Below are positions 35,640 to 44,014 of a DNA stretch of 64,000 nt, in pieces. The notes beneath the pieces were generated by a model. That model saw only the letters and a program-made list of their open reading frames with translations, was not told the DNA's origin and did not search any database. The stretch is from Idiomarina baltica OS145. Its GTDB lineage: Bacteria > Pseudomonadota > Gammaproteobacteria > Enterobacterales > Alteromonadaceae. Made by a program: the position numbers and the translations under genes. The stretch spans positions 344,816 to 408,815 of the forward strand of contig NZ_CH672403.1 in NCBI RefSeq assembly GCF_000152885.1, written 5' to 3'. The first letter of the stretch is position 1. Each line of letters begins with the position of its first letter.

Positions 35640-36731
35640 ATGCACATCCCTGACGCTTTAAAATCTGAGTTTCACTCACAATTAGACACCGCCTCGGCGG
35701 TCATTCATCGCCATCCACAACCGACTCTAAAAAATGAGTTGGTGCAATTAAGCGAGTATGCGCAAGAACGCGACTCGCGCGATAGCTATGGACAGGGCGG
35801 CATTGTCAGCGAGTTTGAAGAGCAAATCTGCGAACTCTTTGACAAGCCTTCAGCGCTCTTCTTACCAACGGGTACACTCGCCCAGAGTGTTGCGATGAAG
35901 TGTTACAGCGAAGCCAGTGGCAAAAACGGCGTTGGTTTGCATCCAACGTCCCATTTACGACTCCATGAGCATGATGCGATAGAGCACTTGTGGGGGCTGT
36001 CCGTACACTCTATGGGTGAAGCGCAGCGCGCGCTCACAGCGGTCGATATCACTCAGCTTAACCCTGAAGACGTGGCTGCGATTATTGTCGAGACGCCGAT
36101 GCGTGAAATAGGTGGCGCAATGCCGTCTTGGGATGATCTGCTCACGATGCGCGCATGGTGTAGCCAGCACAACGTACGTATGCACTTAGATGGTGCCCGT
36201 ATTTGGCAAGCGACCGAATATTACCAACGCTCACTGGCTCAAATTGCCGAATTGTTCGACAGTATTTACGTTAGCTTTTATAAAGATTTAGGTGGGATAT
36301 TTGGGGCGGCCCTGATAGGTACCGATGAATTAATAGAACCTGCACGTGTCTGGTCACGTCGCGCGGGTGGAAATCCTATCACACTCTATCCTGAGGCGCT
36401 TTCGGCTCGCAAAGGGTTAGAGAGTTATCTGCTAAAGATGCCTGATTTCGTTGAATTCACTAAAACCCTGACGGACTTGCTAAGCTCTGCTGGCTTCGAA
36501 ATCATTCCTCCACAGCCCAAAGCGGCTATGTTTCATATTCGTCTCCCGTATAACGCGACAATAGCGGCTGAAAAACTTGTTGATTATGCTCAACAACAGG
36601 GAGTCATCGTATTACCTTTGCCACGAGCCGAGCATGATGACAAGGCTATTTGCGAGGTTTCAATTGGCGATCGGGCACTTGAGCAAGCGCCCGAGTTCTG
36701 GGTTAAGCATCTATCCGCTTGTTTCTCATGA
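35640..36731 (+). CDS. Threonine aldolase / beta-eliminating lyase-family PLP enzyme
   Basis: This 363-residue fold-type I PLP enzyme keeps the family features: YGQGGIVSEFEEQICELF near the N-terminus, ETPMREIGG, HLDGARIWQA with the PLP-binding Asp, and the Schiff-base Lys in SFYKDLGGIFG (about residue 215). Relatives cleave L-threonine or L-allo-threonine to glycine and acetaldehyde. The Y-K-D-L-G-G sequence differs from the usual S-K-G-L-G context, so substrate preference may differ. A stop-to-stop gap of 3 bases separates it from the convergent DUF6746-like gene. Confidence 0.88.
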   Translation: MHIPDALKSEFHSQLDTASAVIHRHPQPTLKNELVQLSEYAQERDSRDSYGQGGIVSEFEEQICELFDKPSALFLPTGTLAQSVAMKCYSEASGKNGVGLHPTSHLRLHEHDAIEHLWGLSVHSMGEAQRALTAVDITQLNPEDVAAIIVETPMREIGGAMPSWDDLLTMRAWCSQHNVRMHLDGARIWQATEYYQRSLAQIAELFDSIYVSFYKDLGGIFGAALIGTDELIEPARVWSRRAGGNPITLYPEALSARKGLESYLLKMPDFVEFTKTLTDLLSSAGFEIIPPQPKAAMFHIRLPYNATIAAEKLVDYAQQQGVIVLPLPRAEHDDKAICEVSIGDRALEQAPEFWVKHLSACFS

Positions 36732-36734
36732 AGG

Positions 36735-37118
36735 CTAGTTTTTCTTAGCCGAGGTGATTGTGTCGAGCGTGCGTAGGTAGTCTTTCGCAAAGCCTTTCAC
36801 GCGCGCTTGGTTCATGGCCTCTGAACCTAAGTGGACCTGCTCCAATGAATTCGCCGCAACATCCAGCTCTTTACTCAGGCGCGCCAGCGCAACTTCTAAT
36901 GTGTAGGTAATTTCATGCACTTTGGCTAAATCCTGAGCGGTCATCTCGCCTTCGGTTAAAGATTTCAGCTTCGCGTTATACTCATCAATATTGGCGAGCG
37001 CTTGCGCTAAATTTTCAGAAGGCTTCGGCTTAAAATGCTGATAGCTTTGTTGTTGCGCTAGCGCGCCGGCAGTCATTAGCACACTACACGCTGCCAAGGT
37101 ATAAACCAGTTTTCGCAT
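36735..37118 (-). CDS. Secreted small helical protein (DUF6746-like)
   Basis: This 127-residue protein has a clear signal peptide (cleavage near ALAQ, residues 19-22) and a helical mature part with A-L-A-N-I-D-E-Y-N-A-K-L and V-H-E-I-T-Y-T-L-E-V-A-L-A-R-L. These match my recollection of DUF6746, a family of small periplasmic helical proteins in marine gammaproteobacteria. Function is unknown. It is divergent from the ionotropic-receptor-like channel gene across 116 bases. Confidence 0.65.
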   Translation of the reverse strand: MRKLVYTLAACSVLMTAGALAQQQSYQHFKPKPSENLAQALANIDEYNAKLKSLTEGEMTAQDLAKVHEITYTLEVALARLSKELDVAANSLEQVHLGSEAMNQARVKGFAKDYLRTLDTITSAKKN

Positions 37119-37234
37119 AGAACATTCCTCTTACTATTTTTCCAAAGTATTCAAATAATCAATCGGTATGACACTATTTTATGTAATCATAACTGCTAAT
37201 CTTTAATTTGTATTAATTAATAAGGTACGTTCAC

Positions 37235-38311
37235 ATGCGTCATTTTGTTTTCGCGTTTATCGCCGTACTCATCTCCTCATCTGCGCTTGCACAGCAGCAG
37301 GCGACACCGCAGCCTAAAGAGCCATTAAAAATTGCGGTGCGCGTGAATGCGCCATTTGTCATTGAACAAAGTAACCAGCAATATCAAGGTTTGGCAATTC
37401 AGCTATGGCAAGATATCGCAGATCGGTTAAACGTCAATTATGAATTGTATCCACTGCCCTTAGACGAGGTTATCAATGGTGTGGAGCGTGGCGACTATGA
37501 TCTTGGCCTCGGTGCACTCACCATCACCTCTGAACGCGAAGCACGATTAGACTTTAGTCAACCGTTTATCAATGGCGGTCTGGCTATTGCTGTACCCGTT
37601 AATAACGAGTCAACTTGGTGGGCAATGACTAAACGCTTTGTGTCCTTTGATTTTCTATACATCATTATGATTCTATCGTTGGTGCTCTTTGTTGCCGGTG
37701 CATTAGTTTGGTATTTCGAGCGCAAAGAAAATACTGAAGAGTTCTCTGACCAGCCACTAAAAGGCCTGGGATCAGGCTTTTGGTGGGCCGCCGTGACTAT
37801 GACCACCGTGGGTTACGGTGATAAATCCCCCCGCAGCTTGGGGGGACGAGCAGTCAGCCTGATCTGGATGTTTACCTGCGTCATCATTATTTCGAGCTTC
37901 ACCGCAAGTATCGCTTCATCATTGACCGTTTCTAAGTTTCAGTCAAAAGTATCCAGTGTTGCAGATTTAGGTAATGCGCGTGTAGCGACCATTGGCTCTT
38001 CAGCGACAGCGCGCTGGTTAGAAGATAAGAATATCGGCTTTGAATCGGTAACCGATCTCAACACAGCCTTAGCGAAACTCGACAATGGTCAACTCGATGC
38101 TGTGGTTTATGATGAACCTATCATTCGCTACCTGATTCGTACACAGTCATATAATAACGTCCGGGTATTACCCGAACGCGTGATTTCGCAAGACTATGGC
38201 TTTGTACTACCACAAGGCAGTCCGCTCCGCGAGTCTACCAACCGCGAGCTTTTAGCTATCATCCAAACTGAAGCATGGCGCCAAGAACGCAGCCGCTACC
38301 TCGGCCAATAA
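37235..38311 (+). CDS. Glutamate-receptor-like potassium channel (GluR0 type)
   Basis: The 358-residue protein has a signal peptide (1-19) and a periplasmic amino-acid-binding fold split in two. The first half (about 28-125) ends ALTITSEREARLDFSQPF, where the Arg of the T-x-x-R motif usually binds the ligand carboxylate. A membrane helix (about 139-161), a pore loop with potassium filter TVGYGD (191-196), and a second helix (about 205-230) follow. The second binding half (about 238-355) holds VVYDEP. This is the architecture of cyanobacterial GluR0: a ligand-gated potassium channel. The ligand cannot be predicted. An ABC exporter gene follows after 19 bases. Confidence 0.9.
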   Translation: MRHFVFAFIAVLISSSALAQQQATPQPKEPLKIAVRVNAPFVIEQSNQQYQGLAIQLWQDIADRLNVNYELYPLPLDEVINGVERGDYDLGLGALTITSEREARLDFSQPFINGGLAIAVPVNNESTWWAMTKRFVSFDFLYIIMILSLVLFVAGALVWYFERKENTEEFSDQPLKGLGSGFWWAAVTMTTVGYGDKSPRSLGGRAVSLIWMFTCVIIISSFTASIASSLTVSKFQSKVSSVADLGNARVATIGSSATARWLEDKNIGFESVTDLNTALAKLDNGQLDAVVYDEPIIRYLIRTQSYNNVRVLPERVISQDYGFVLPQGSPLRESTNRELLAIIQTEAWRQERSRYLGQ

Positions 38312-38330
38312 TTTTTCTGGAGTTCAATCG

Positions 38331-40187
38331 ATGTTGTTTAAATGGTTTGAAAATCGTATCAACCCGTTTCCCGAGGAAGAGCCAACGCAACCGCCGAAAG
38401 GCTTCTTTGCGTTTTGTTGGCATTTTACTAAAGGTTCAACGCCCTATTTGCTGATGACTGCGCTCTTTATGGCTGGAATAGCCATCGCGGAAGTTTGGCT
38501 TTTCGGTTTTTTAGGGCAAATTGTCGATTGGCTGTCACAGCAAGATCGCGAAACAATTTTCCAAGATCAGTTCGTACCCTTAGTTTGGATGAGCGCACTC
38601 GTGCTTATCGGACTACCGCTGTTGGTTTGGGTGCACTCCATGCTGACTCACCAAACACTGCTCGGTAACTTTCCTATGCGCATTCGTTGGCAGGGGCATC
38701 GTTACTTAATGAAACAATCGATGAGCTATTATCAGGATGAGTTTGCTGGTCGGGTCGCAACCAAACTGATGCAAACCTCGTTAGCTGTCAGGCAATGTAT
38801 CATGTCGTTTATTGAGATCATTAACTATGTCGTGGTCTATTTTATTGGCATGTTCTTTATTATTGGTTCCGCCGATTGGCGCCTCATGTTGCCACTCGCT
38901 ATTTGGCTTGTGCTCTACGGGATCTTATTGCGCTACTATGTTCCGAAACTGGGACAGGTTTCCGCTTTACAAGCAGATGCACGCTCGGTTATGACGGGAC
39001 GTATTGTCGATTCCTACACCAATATCCAAACCGTCAAATTGTTCTCCCATGCACAACGTGAAGCGCGGTTCGCTAAAGAGGGTATGAGCGAGTTTTTAAC
39101 CACCGTCCACGCGCAAATGCGCTTGGTCACGCAACTCTATGGCTTTCTATATTTTATCAATTGTGGACTATTATTCGGATCCGCTGCGACCGCCATCGTC
39201 CTATGGCGAGGCGACTGGGTCACCTTAGGTGCCGTGGCCGTTGTCATTGGTTTAGTACTGCGCTTGTTCGGTATGTCACAAATGGTCATGTGGCAACTAT
39301 CAACGCTGTTCGAGAGCATCGGCACCGTACAAGATGGTATTGGCTCACTCGCCGTCCCCCAACGTATTGTTGATAAGCCCGATGCCAAGCCGTTAAATGT
39401 ACCGCACGGTAACATTCGGTTTAATCATGTCAGCTTTCACTATGGGAAAGGCTCCGGTGTAATGGAAGATTTCAATCTAGACATTAAACCGGGTGAAAAA
39501 ATTGGCGTTGTCGGTCGTTCGGGTGCCGGCAAGTCGACGTTGGTTAACTTATTACTGCGTTTTTACGATGTAGAAAAAGGCGCCATTACTATTGATGGTC
39601 AAGATATTAGCCAAGTACAGCAAGACACTCTGCGCGCTAATATTGGCATGGTCACGCAAGACACTTCATTGCTGCATCGCTCCGTGCGCGACAATATCCT
39701 CTACGGCCGCCCCGACGCCACCGAAGAAGAGCTGTTACTCGCGGTAAAACGCGCGCATTGTAATGAATTTATCGACCAACTCGAGGACTCAAAAGGACGA
39801 CGGGGACTCGACGCTCACGTTGGTGAACGCGGCGTTAAGCTCTCGGGTGGACAGCGTCAACGTATTGCCATAGCGCGGGTGATGCTCAAAGACGCGCCGT
39901 TACTTATTTTAGATGAAGCAACATCAGCGCTCGACTCTGAGGTTGAAAATGCTATTCAAGATAACTTGTATCAACTGATGCAAGGTAAGACCGTCATTGC
40001 TATTGCGCATCGTTTATCCACTATCGCCGCGATGGATAAACTCATCGTAATGGACCAAGGTCAGATCATTGAACAAGGCAGTCACGAACAGCTTCTGGGG
40101 CAGGACGGTCTTTACGCTAAACTCTGGCGTCACCAGTCCGGAGGCTTTCTACCTGAGACACTTGATGAAGAGGCCACTCAATATTAA
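38331..40187 (+). CDS. ABC transporter, fused permease and ATP-binding protein (exporter type)
   Basis: This 618-residue half-transporter has six transmembrane helices in the N-terminal 320 residues. The nucleotide-binding domain carries Walker A GRSGAGKST (near 395-403), the signature LSGGQRQRIAIAR, Walker B LLILDEATSALD, and the switch His (AIAHRLST). It resembles the MsbA/McjD-like lipid or peptide exporter group; the substrate is unknown. It should work as a homodimer, since no partner half is next to it. The last 71 bases overlap, on the opposite strand, the 3' coding end of the REC-EAL gene. Confidence 0.93.
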   Translation: MLFKWFENRINPFPEEEPTQPPKGFFAFCWHFTKGSTPYLLMTALFMAGIAIAEVWLFGFLGQIVDWLSQQDRETIFQDQFVPLVWMSALVLIGLPLLVWVHSMLTHQTLLGNFPMRIRWQGHRYLMKQSMSYYQDEFAGRVATKLMQTSLAVRQCIMSFIEIINYVVVYFIGMFFIIGSADWRLMLPLAIWLVLYGILLRYYVPKLGQVSALQADARSVMTGRIVDSYTNIQTVKLFSHAQREARFAKEGMSEFLTTVHAQMRLVTQLYGFLYFINCGLLFGSAATAIVLWRGDWVTLGAVAVVIGLVLRLFGMSQMVMWQLSTLFESIGTVQDGIGSLAVPQRIVDKPDAKPLNVPHGNIRFNHVSFHYGKGSGVMEDFNLDIKPGEKIGVVGRSGAGKSTLVNLLLRFYDVEKGAITIDGQDISQVQQDTLRANIGMVTQDTSLLHRSVRDNILYGRPDATEEELLLAVKRAHCNEFIDQLEDSKGRRGLDAHVGERGVKLSGGQRQRIAIARVMLKDAPLLILDEATSALDSEVENAIQDNLYQLMQGKTVIAIAHRLSTIAAMDKLIVMDQGQIIEQGSHEQLLGQDGLYAKLWRHQSGGFLPETLDEEATQY

Positions 40188-41346
40188 AAGCGCTCTCAAT
40201 GGGTTGCGGTTTTGCAAAGCGGAAGCCTTGCATGACACCGCAGCCCATCTGAGTTATTAACTGTTCTTCTTCTACGGTCTCTACACCTTCAGCAACCACT
40301 TCCATATTAAGCTCTTTAGCAAGCTGCATAGAAGAGCGAATAACCGCTTGCGCAGAGTTATCTTTGACGGCGTCCTGAACAAAGGAACGATCGAGCTTAA
40401 GCTCTTCAAACGGTGTGTGCTTCAACCGATAAAGCGATGAGTACCCTGTTCCAAAATCATCAATGGAGAGACGGAAACCCGCTAGATGTAAACGTGCTAA
40501 AACCTCTAAAACATTAATCCGATCATGAGCTAAGCGAGACTCTGTTACTTCAATCACGATACGAGACGGAGAGACATTATATTCACGCAGCAGGTCGATC
40601 AGCATGTCCGGCAGGTGACGATCGCTAAGGCTCTCGATACTGAAGTTGACCGAAACGCTGACCTGCTCATCAAAGGCGTGAAACTGTTTAAAGTCGCTCA
40701 AGACCGTCTTTAAAAAGGTCAAACTCAGCTCACTGATAATACCAAACCGCTCCGCAACAGGAATAAACGTAGCTGGCGATAAAACCTGATCAGTTTTTTT
40801 ATCGCGCCAGCGCGCCAAAGATTCAAAGCCAACCACCCGATTATCCTTCACATCAACCTTAGGTTGATAATAAGGGACCAACGCACCACTTCGAATGCCT
40901 TTGATAATCTGATTTGCTGATAACGAATATATAGAGTGAGGCTGTGGTGCAGGTTCATTAATCGGTCGCGCCATCAGCATGCGGACCACCTGATTGGGCG
41001 TAACGGGCTTGGTTAATCCCCCTAGAACTGAGTAGCCAAGTGAGCGAGCCAATTGCTGAACAACATCCAGCACTCGACTATCGTTGCCGCTGATAAATCC
41101 AATATCGCCTTCATAATGGGTTTCTGTTAAAAACCGTACAAATTGAAGACCATCCATATCCGACAAACGGAGGTCACATAAAATTAGGTCCGGGTGTTTA
41201 CTGTGTTCAACTTCATGCAACACCTCAAACCCGCTTTCAAATCGCGTGACCGATGTAATACCTTGTTTAACTAAAATGCTCGAAAGGTGTTCCGCGGTAA
41301 CCGCATCGTCCTCAAGAATTAATACATGCTGGTAGTTTGAGTTCAT
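40117..41346 (-). CDS. REC-EAL c-di-GMP phosphodiesterase
   Basis: This 409-residue response regulator has an N-terminal receiver (acceptor Asp in LILCDLRLSDMDG, about residue 57) and an EAL domain (about 150-395). Catalytic motifs are kept: FESLARW (the E of EAL), NFS, IVIEVTES, IDDFGTG, KLDRSFV, AEGVET and QGF, so it should hydrolyse c-di-GMP to pGpG. No kinase is adjacent, so its partner is elsewhere. About 24 C-terminal codons are read opposite to the ABC exporter's end, as a coding overlap of 71 bases. Confidence 0.93.
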   Translation of the reverse strand: MNSNYQHVLILEDDAVTAEHLSSILVKQGITSVTRFESGFEVLHEVEHSKHPDLILCDLRLSDMDGLQFVRFLTETHYEGDIGFISGNDSRVLDVVQQLARSLGYSVLGGLTKPVTPNQVVRMLMARPINEPAPQPHSIYSLSANQIIKGIRSGALVPYYQPKVDVKDNRVVGFESLARWRDKKTDQVLSPATFIPVAERFGIISELSLTFLKTVLSDFKQFHAFDEQVSVSVNFSIESLSDRHLPDMLIDLLREYNVSPSRIVIEVTESRLAHDRINVLEVLARLHLAGFRLSIDDFGTGYSSLYRLKHTPFEELKLDRSFVQDAVKDNSAQAVIRSSMQLAKELNMEVVAEGVETVEEEQLITQMGCGVMQGFRFAKPQPIESAFNIEWPLHQVSQVESLRTGDARV

Positions 41347-41444
41347 AATTGAGGTTCCGCAGCTCTATCGATGTGCGCCCTGCTGACTAATTGAGTCTTT
41401 AGTTTTACATTAATCACTCAAAAACGGATTAAACCCTTAAAAAA

Positions 41445-42248
41445 TTAGTTCACTTTTGCGGTTTCAACTTTGGCAAACTCTATCTTCAAGTCGAGCAAAC
41501 GTTGTTTACCACGAAGACTTAAGTCAGTGATGAACTTAAATTGCTGTCGCGGATCAACAGGGTATGCTTTCAAGCGATATCGTGTGCCCCACGGCTCATC
41601 GTTTACAGTAACCACAACAGGCTTGTGAATTTGTAGGTAGGGACTTGTCAATGCTATTTGCTCCAATGCCTCTTTTACCACCAAACCATCAGATTCTGGC
41701 GTCAAAAAAAACTCTGCCACACACATCAACGATGGACCGCCGTTATTGGCATTGAGCACCGCATGTTGCCAAATTTTCTCATGTGGCATCGCAACGACCG
41801 TATCATCGGGCGTGACCAACTCGACGGTACGCAATCCTATGTGGGTCACCTCACCATAAACGCCGTCAATGGTCACCCAGTCACCGGGGCGATAAGGCAT
41901 TTCGTGAATCGCAACGACTCCCGCTATCAAGCTCGACACATAATCTTTAATCGCAAAGCCAATAGCTAACCCAAGCGCTCCCAAGGCTGCGACCATATTT
42001 TTTAGCGTCGGCTCTATAAAAATTGGCACAAGCATAACTAACGCGACGATTACGACAACTAAGCGAATCAAAGGAATCAGCGCCAACGTGTACAAGCGCT
42101 GTTTGCTATGAAGTAAGTTCGCTAGACGAGGCAGTAAACGCTGACTCAAAAATACAATAAGCCACGCGATTAGGATGATCGTAACAACTTGCAGAGCTGC
42201 GTTTGAATCAACCGTCTTAAACAAGTCGGAAATTTTCTGTGTGTCCAT
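41445..42248 (-). CDS. Small mechanosensitive channel, MscS family
   Basis: The 267-residue protein has three transmembrane helices in the first 110 residues. The pore-lining TM3 glycine/alanine-rich motif reads ALGALGLAIGFAIKDYVSSLIAGV (about 90-113), followed by the beta domain (PYRPGDWVTIDGVYGEVTHIGLRTVELVTPDD) and a mixed alpha/beta end domain. These features define MscS, which opens under membrane tension to relieve hypo-osmotic shock. Length is slightly below E. coli MscS (286). It follows a hypothetical gene by 12 bases in the same direction. Confidence 0.93.
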   Translation of the reverse strand: MDTQKISDLFKTVDSNAALQVVTIILIAWLIVFLSQRLLPRLANLLHSKQRLYTLALIPLIRLVVVIVALVMLVPIFIEPTLKNMVAALGALGLAIGFAIKDYVSSLIAGVVAIHEMPYRPGDWVTIDGVYGEVTHIGLRTVELVTPDDTVVAMPHEKIWQHAVLNANNGGPSLMCVAEFFLTPESDGLVVKEALEQIALTSPYLQIHKPVVVTVNDEPWGTRYRLKAYPVDPRQQFKFITDLSLRGKQRLLDLKIEFAKVETAKVN

Positions 42249-42260
42249 AAAATCCTACCC

Positions 42261-43262
42261 CTAACACGATGTCCAATTAAAGTCGCGTTGCGCTAAAAAC
42301 TGCTTAGCGGCTGGGTAACCGAGTTCAGTGACCGACCACTGATCATCCTGATACCTCACAATTCCGTGACTACGCAATAAGTTTAGACTGTGCTCAATAA
42401 GGTTGGGCGCAATACTGTTAAGCACTTCTCCTAATAAAAACGTGCTAAGCCCACCGTGTAAAAGTAGTGCATAAATGACAAACGTTGATGTTTCACCATG
42501 AGCGGTTGGCACCTGAGGCATTTCAAGTACAATTTCAGTTTGTTCAGCCGCGACAGCAAAAGCGTTACGATAAGCCGCTGCAATGCCCGGGTGACCCTCA
42601 CTCACCGCAACCAGACGCTTAGCATGCGCTCGACTCACAGCGATGCGACTGGTCACCATAGACTCAGTATCGAAAGGTCGTAACGTTAACGCCTGGCGAT
42701 TGAGCCCGCCATGAGTCTTCTCTAAGTAGTAATATAACCAGCTGCCACAAATGACAAGCCCCGGTGATTGAGGCGTCTGAAGCGTTTTTCTCAAAAAGTT
42801 TTGCAACCAACGTATACCAAGAGGATGCCGAACAAAACCGTGCGATAAATCGTCCACCACCCAGGGTTCAGACGGTATATTTAACTCATCAACCGAACTT
42901 GAAGTCAGTAATGAGTCACGCTGAGGCATTGATACGGGTTGCCAACCGTTTTGATTAGCCCATTTTCGTATCACACTCCAAGCTGGAGATGCCGGTGCGA
43001 GTACTAGCCAAGTGACACGTGGATCATCTTGGTTTTGCTGGTCCAATAGCGTGTTTAGCGAATCCAGTAAAGGTTGCTCATCAAACTTAAATTCGACGCC
43101 TTTCGGTTCCTCCTCTGCCGAATTTGCGGTGGATACTTCGACACGGCTCGGTCTGAGTGTTTGTAGCATCTTCTGCCACCACCGCTTTGCCAACATCGTT
43201 GTCGGCACACTGGGCGTTTCGTATTCGTTGAGTTCAATCCATCGCCAAAGGTTTTTGTCCAC
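42261..43262 (-). CDS. Hypothetical protein upstream of mscS
   Basis: This 333-residue soluble protein is not recognised. It has no signal peptide or membrane segments. The C-terminal 90 residues look like a winged-helix (helices ending SLNLLRSHGIVRYQDDQWSV). The middle contains a region with W-V-V-D-D-L-S-H-G-F-V-R-H-P-L-G and V-S-E-G-H-P-G-I-A-A-A-Y that resembles a degenerate STAND-type or AAA-like helical segment; no Walker A is visible. Operon pairing with mscS (12-base gap) suggests a link to osmotic or membrane stress, inferred only from position. Confidence 0.65.
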   Translation of the reverse strand: MDKNLWRWIELNEYETPSVPTTMLAKRWWQKMLQTLRPSRVEVSTANSAEEEPKGVEFKFDEQPLLDSLNTLLDQQNQDDPRVTWLVLAPASPAWSVIRKWANQNGWQPVSMPQRDSLLTSSSVDELNIPSEPWVVDDLSHGFVRHPLGIRWLQNFLRKTLQTPQSPGLVICGSWLYYYLEKTHGGLNRQALTLRPFDTESMVTSRIAVSRAHAKRLVAVSEGHPGIAAAYRNAFAVAAEQTEIVLEMPQVPTAHGETSTFVIYALLLHGGLSTFLLGEVLNSIAPNLIEHSLNLLRSHGIVRYQDDQWSVTELGYPAAKQFLAQRDFNWTSC

Positions 43263-43336
43263 AGCTGTACTCGTTAGTTCATCTTAGTTTCATTTAAAAG
43301 GGTTGGTTGCCAAGATGCAATTTTTTTCTTTCTCTA

Positions 43337-43365
43337 CTTGAATTGGCTTACGCCTGTCCCTATTT
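43337..43365 (+). promoter_or_regulatory. Sigma-32 (heat shock) promoter of the hsp20 gene
   Basis: CTTGAAT (43337-43343) is followed 14 bases later by CCCTATTT (43358-43365), close to the RpoH consensus CTTGAAA-N13-15-CCCCATNT. Transcription would start near 43372, giving a leader of about 100 bases before the hsp20 start. Confidence 0.75.
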
Positions 43366-43448
43366 AGAAATTAAGGGTGAGGTCTCAAAGAGAGTCACCC
43401 TCAGCAAAGGCGACAACGATTTGTGCCTTTTTATTGAAAATTAAAATG

Positions 43449-43469
43449 TTATTGCTTCTAAGGAGAATG
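43449..43469 (+). promoter_or_regulatory. ROSE-like RNA thermometer over the hsp20 ribosome-binding site
   Basis: The RNA U-A-U-U-G-C-U-U-C (43450-43458) can pair with G-G-A-G-A-A-U-G (43462-43469) around a UAA loop. A single G (43454) would be bulged opposite the AGGAG Shine-Dalgarno. A bulged G within a UUGCU motif facing the Shine-Dalgarno is the diagnostic of ROSE-type thermometers in bacterial ibp/hsp20 leaders. The helix should melt on warming and release the site for the ATG at 43473. Confidence 0.65.
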
Positions 43470-43472
43470 ACT

Positions 43473-43937
43473 ATGGCTACTATAGATTTAAGTCCTCTGT
43501 ATCGCAGCAGCGTAGGTTTTGATCGTATGGCATCACTACTCGACGCAGCACTTCGTTCTGACACCAGTGCGAGCGGTTACCCTCCATACAACATTGAGCG
43601 TGTGGCAGATAATCAATATGCGATCACTATCGCAGTCGCGGGCTTCGAAGATGACGATTTAGAAATCGAAGTCGAGAACGGTGTACTACGTGTTACTGGC
43701 AAGAAAGCAGAAGAAAACGAACAACGTGAGTATCTGCATCGAGGTATCGCAAACCGAGCATTCGAGCGTAAATTCAGCCTTGCAGAACACGTTGAAGTAA
43801 CGGGTGCAGCACTTAAGAATGGGTTGTTAACTATTGGGTTAGTAAAACGCATTCCTGAAGCGATGAAACCTAAGCGTATCGATATTGGTAGTTCACCAAA
43901 AGAACTACTCGAGAATCGAGTTAAAAGCGAAAGCTAG
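43473..43937 (+). CDS. Small heat-shock protein Hsp20/IbpA family
   Basis: The 154-residue protein has an alpha-crystallin domain (about 36-125). It carries the expected Y-N-I-E-R, ENGVLRVTGKK and GIANRAFERKFSLAEHVEV segments, and the A-x-x-x-N-G-L-L-x-I-x-L-V pattern (AALKNGLLTIGLV). Small Hsps hold unfolded proteins in oligomers for refolding by DnaK/ClpB. Among in-frame starts the ATG at 43473 sits 7 bases after AAGGAG; earlier starts leave no room for a ribosome site. Expression appears doubly heat-controlled, by a sigma-32 promoter and a thermometer hairpin. A strong terminator follows. Confidence 0.95.
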   Translation: MATIDLSPLYRSSVGFDRMASLLDAALRSDTSASGYPPYNIERVADNQYAITIAVAGFEDDDLEIEVENGVLRVTGKKAEENEQREYLHRGIANRAFERKFSLAEHVEVTGAALKNGLLTIGLVKRIPEAMKPKRIDIGSSPKELLENRVKSES

Positions 43938-43980
43938 TCTATTTTGTTTTCCCTGGGCAAAATAGTACAAGTTGAACAGA

Positions 43981-44005
43981 GGGCAGCATAAGGCTGCCCT
44001 TTTTC
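43981..44005 (+). terminator. Intrinsic terminator of hsp20
   Basis: GGGCAGC (43981-43987) and GCTGCCC (43993-43999) form a 7-bp GC-rich stem with a short loop, followed by TTTTTCTTT. It separates hsp20 from the convergent GGDEF-EAL gene. Confidence 0.9.
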
Positions 44006-44014
44006 TTTGCATCA

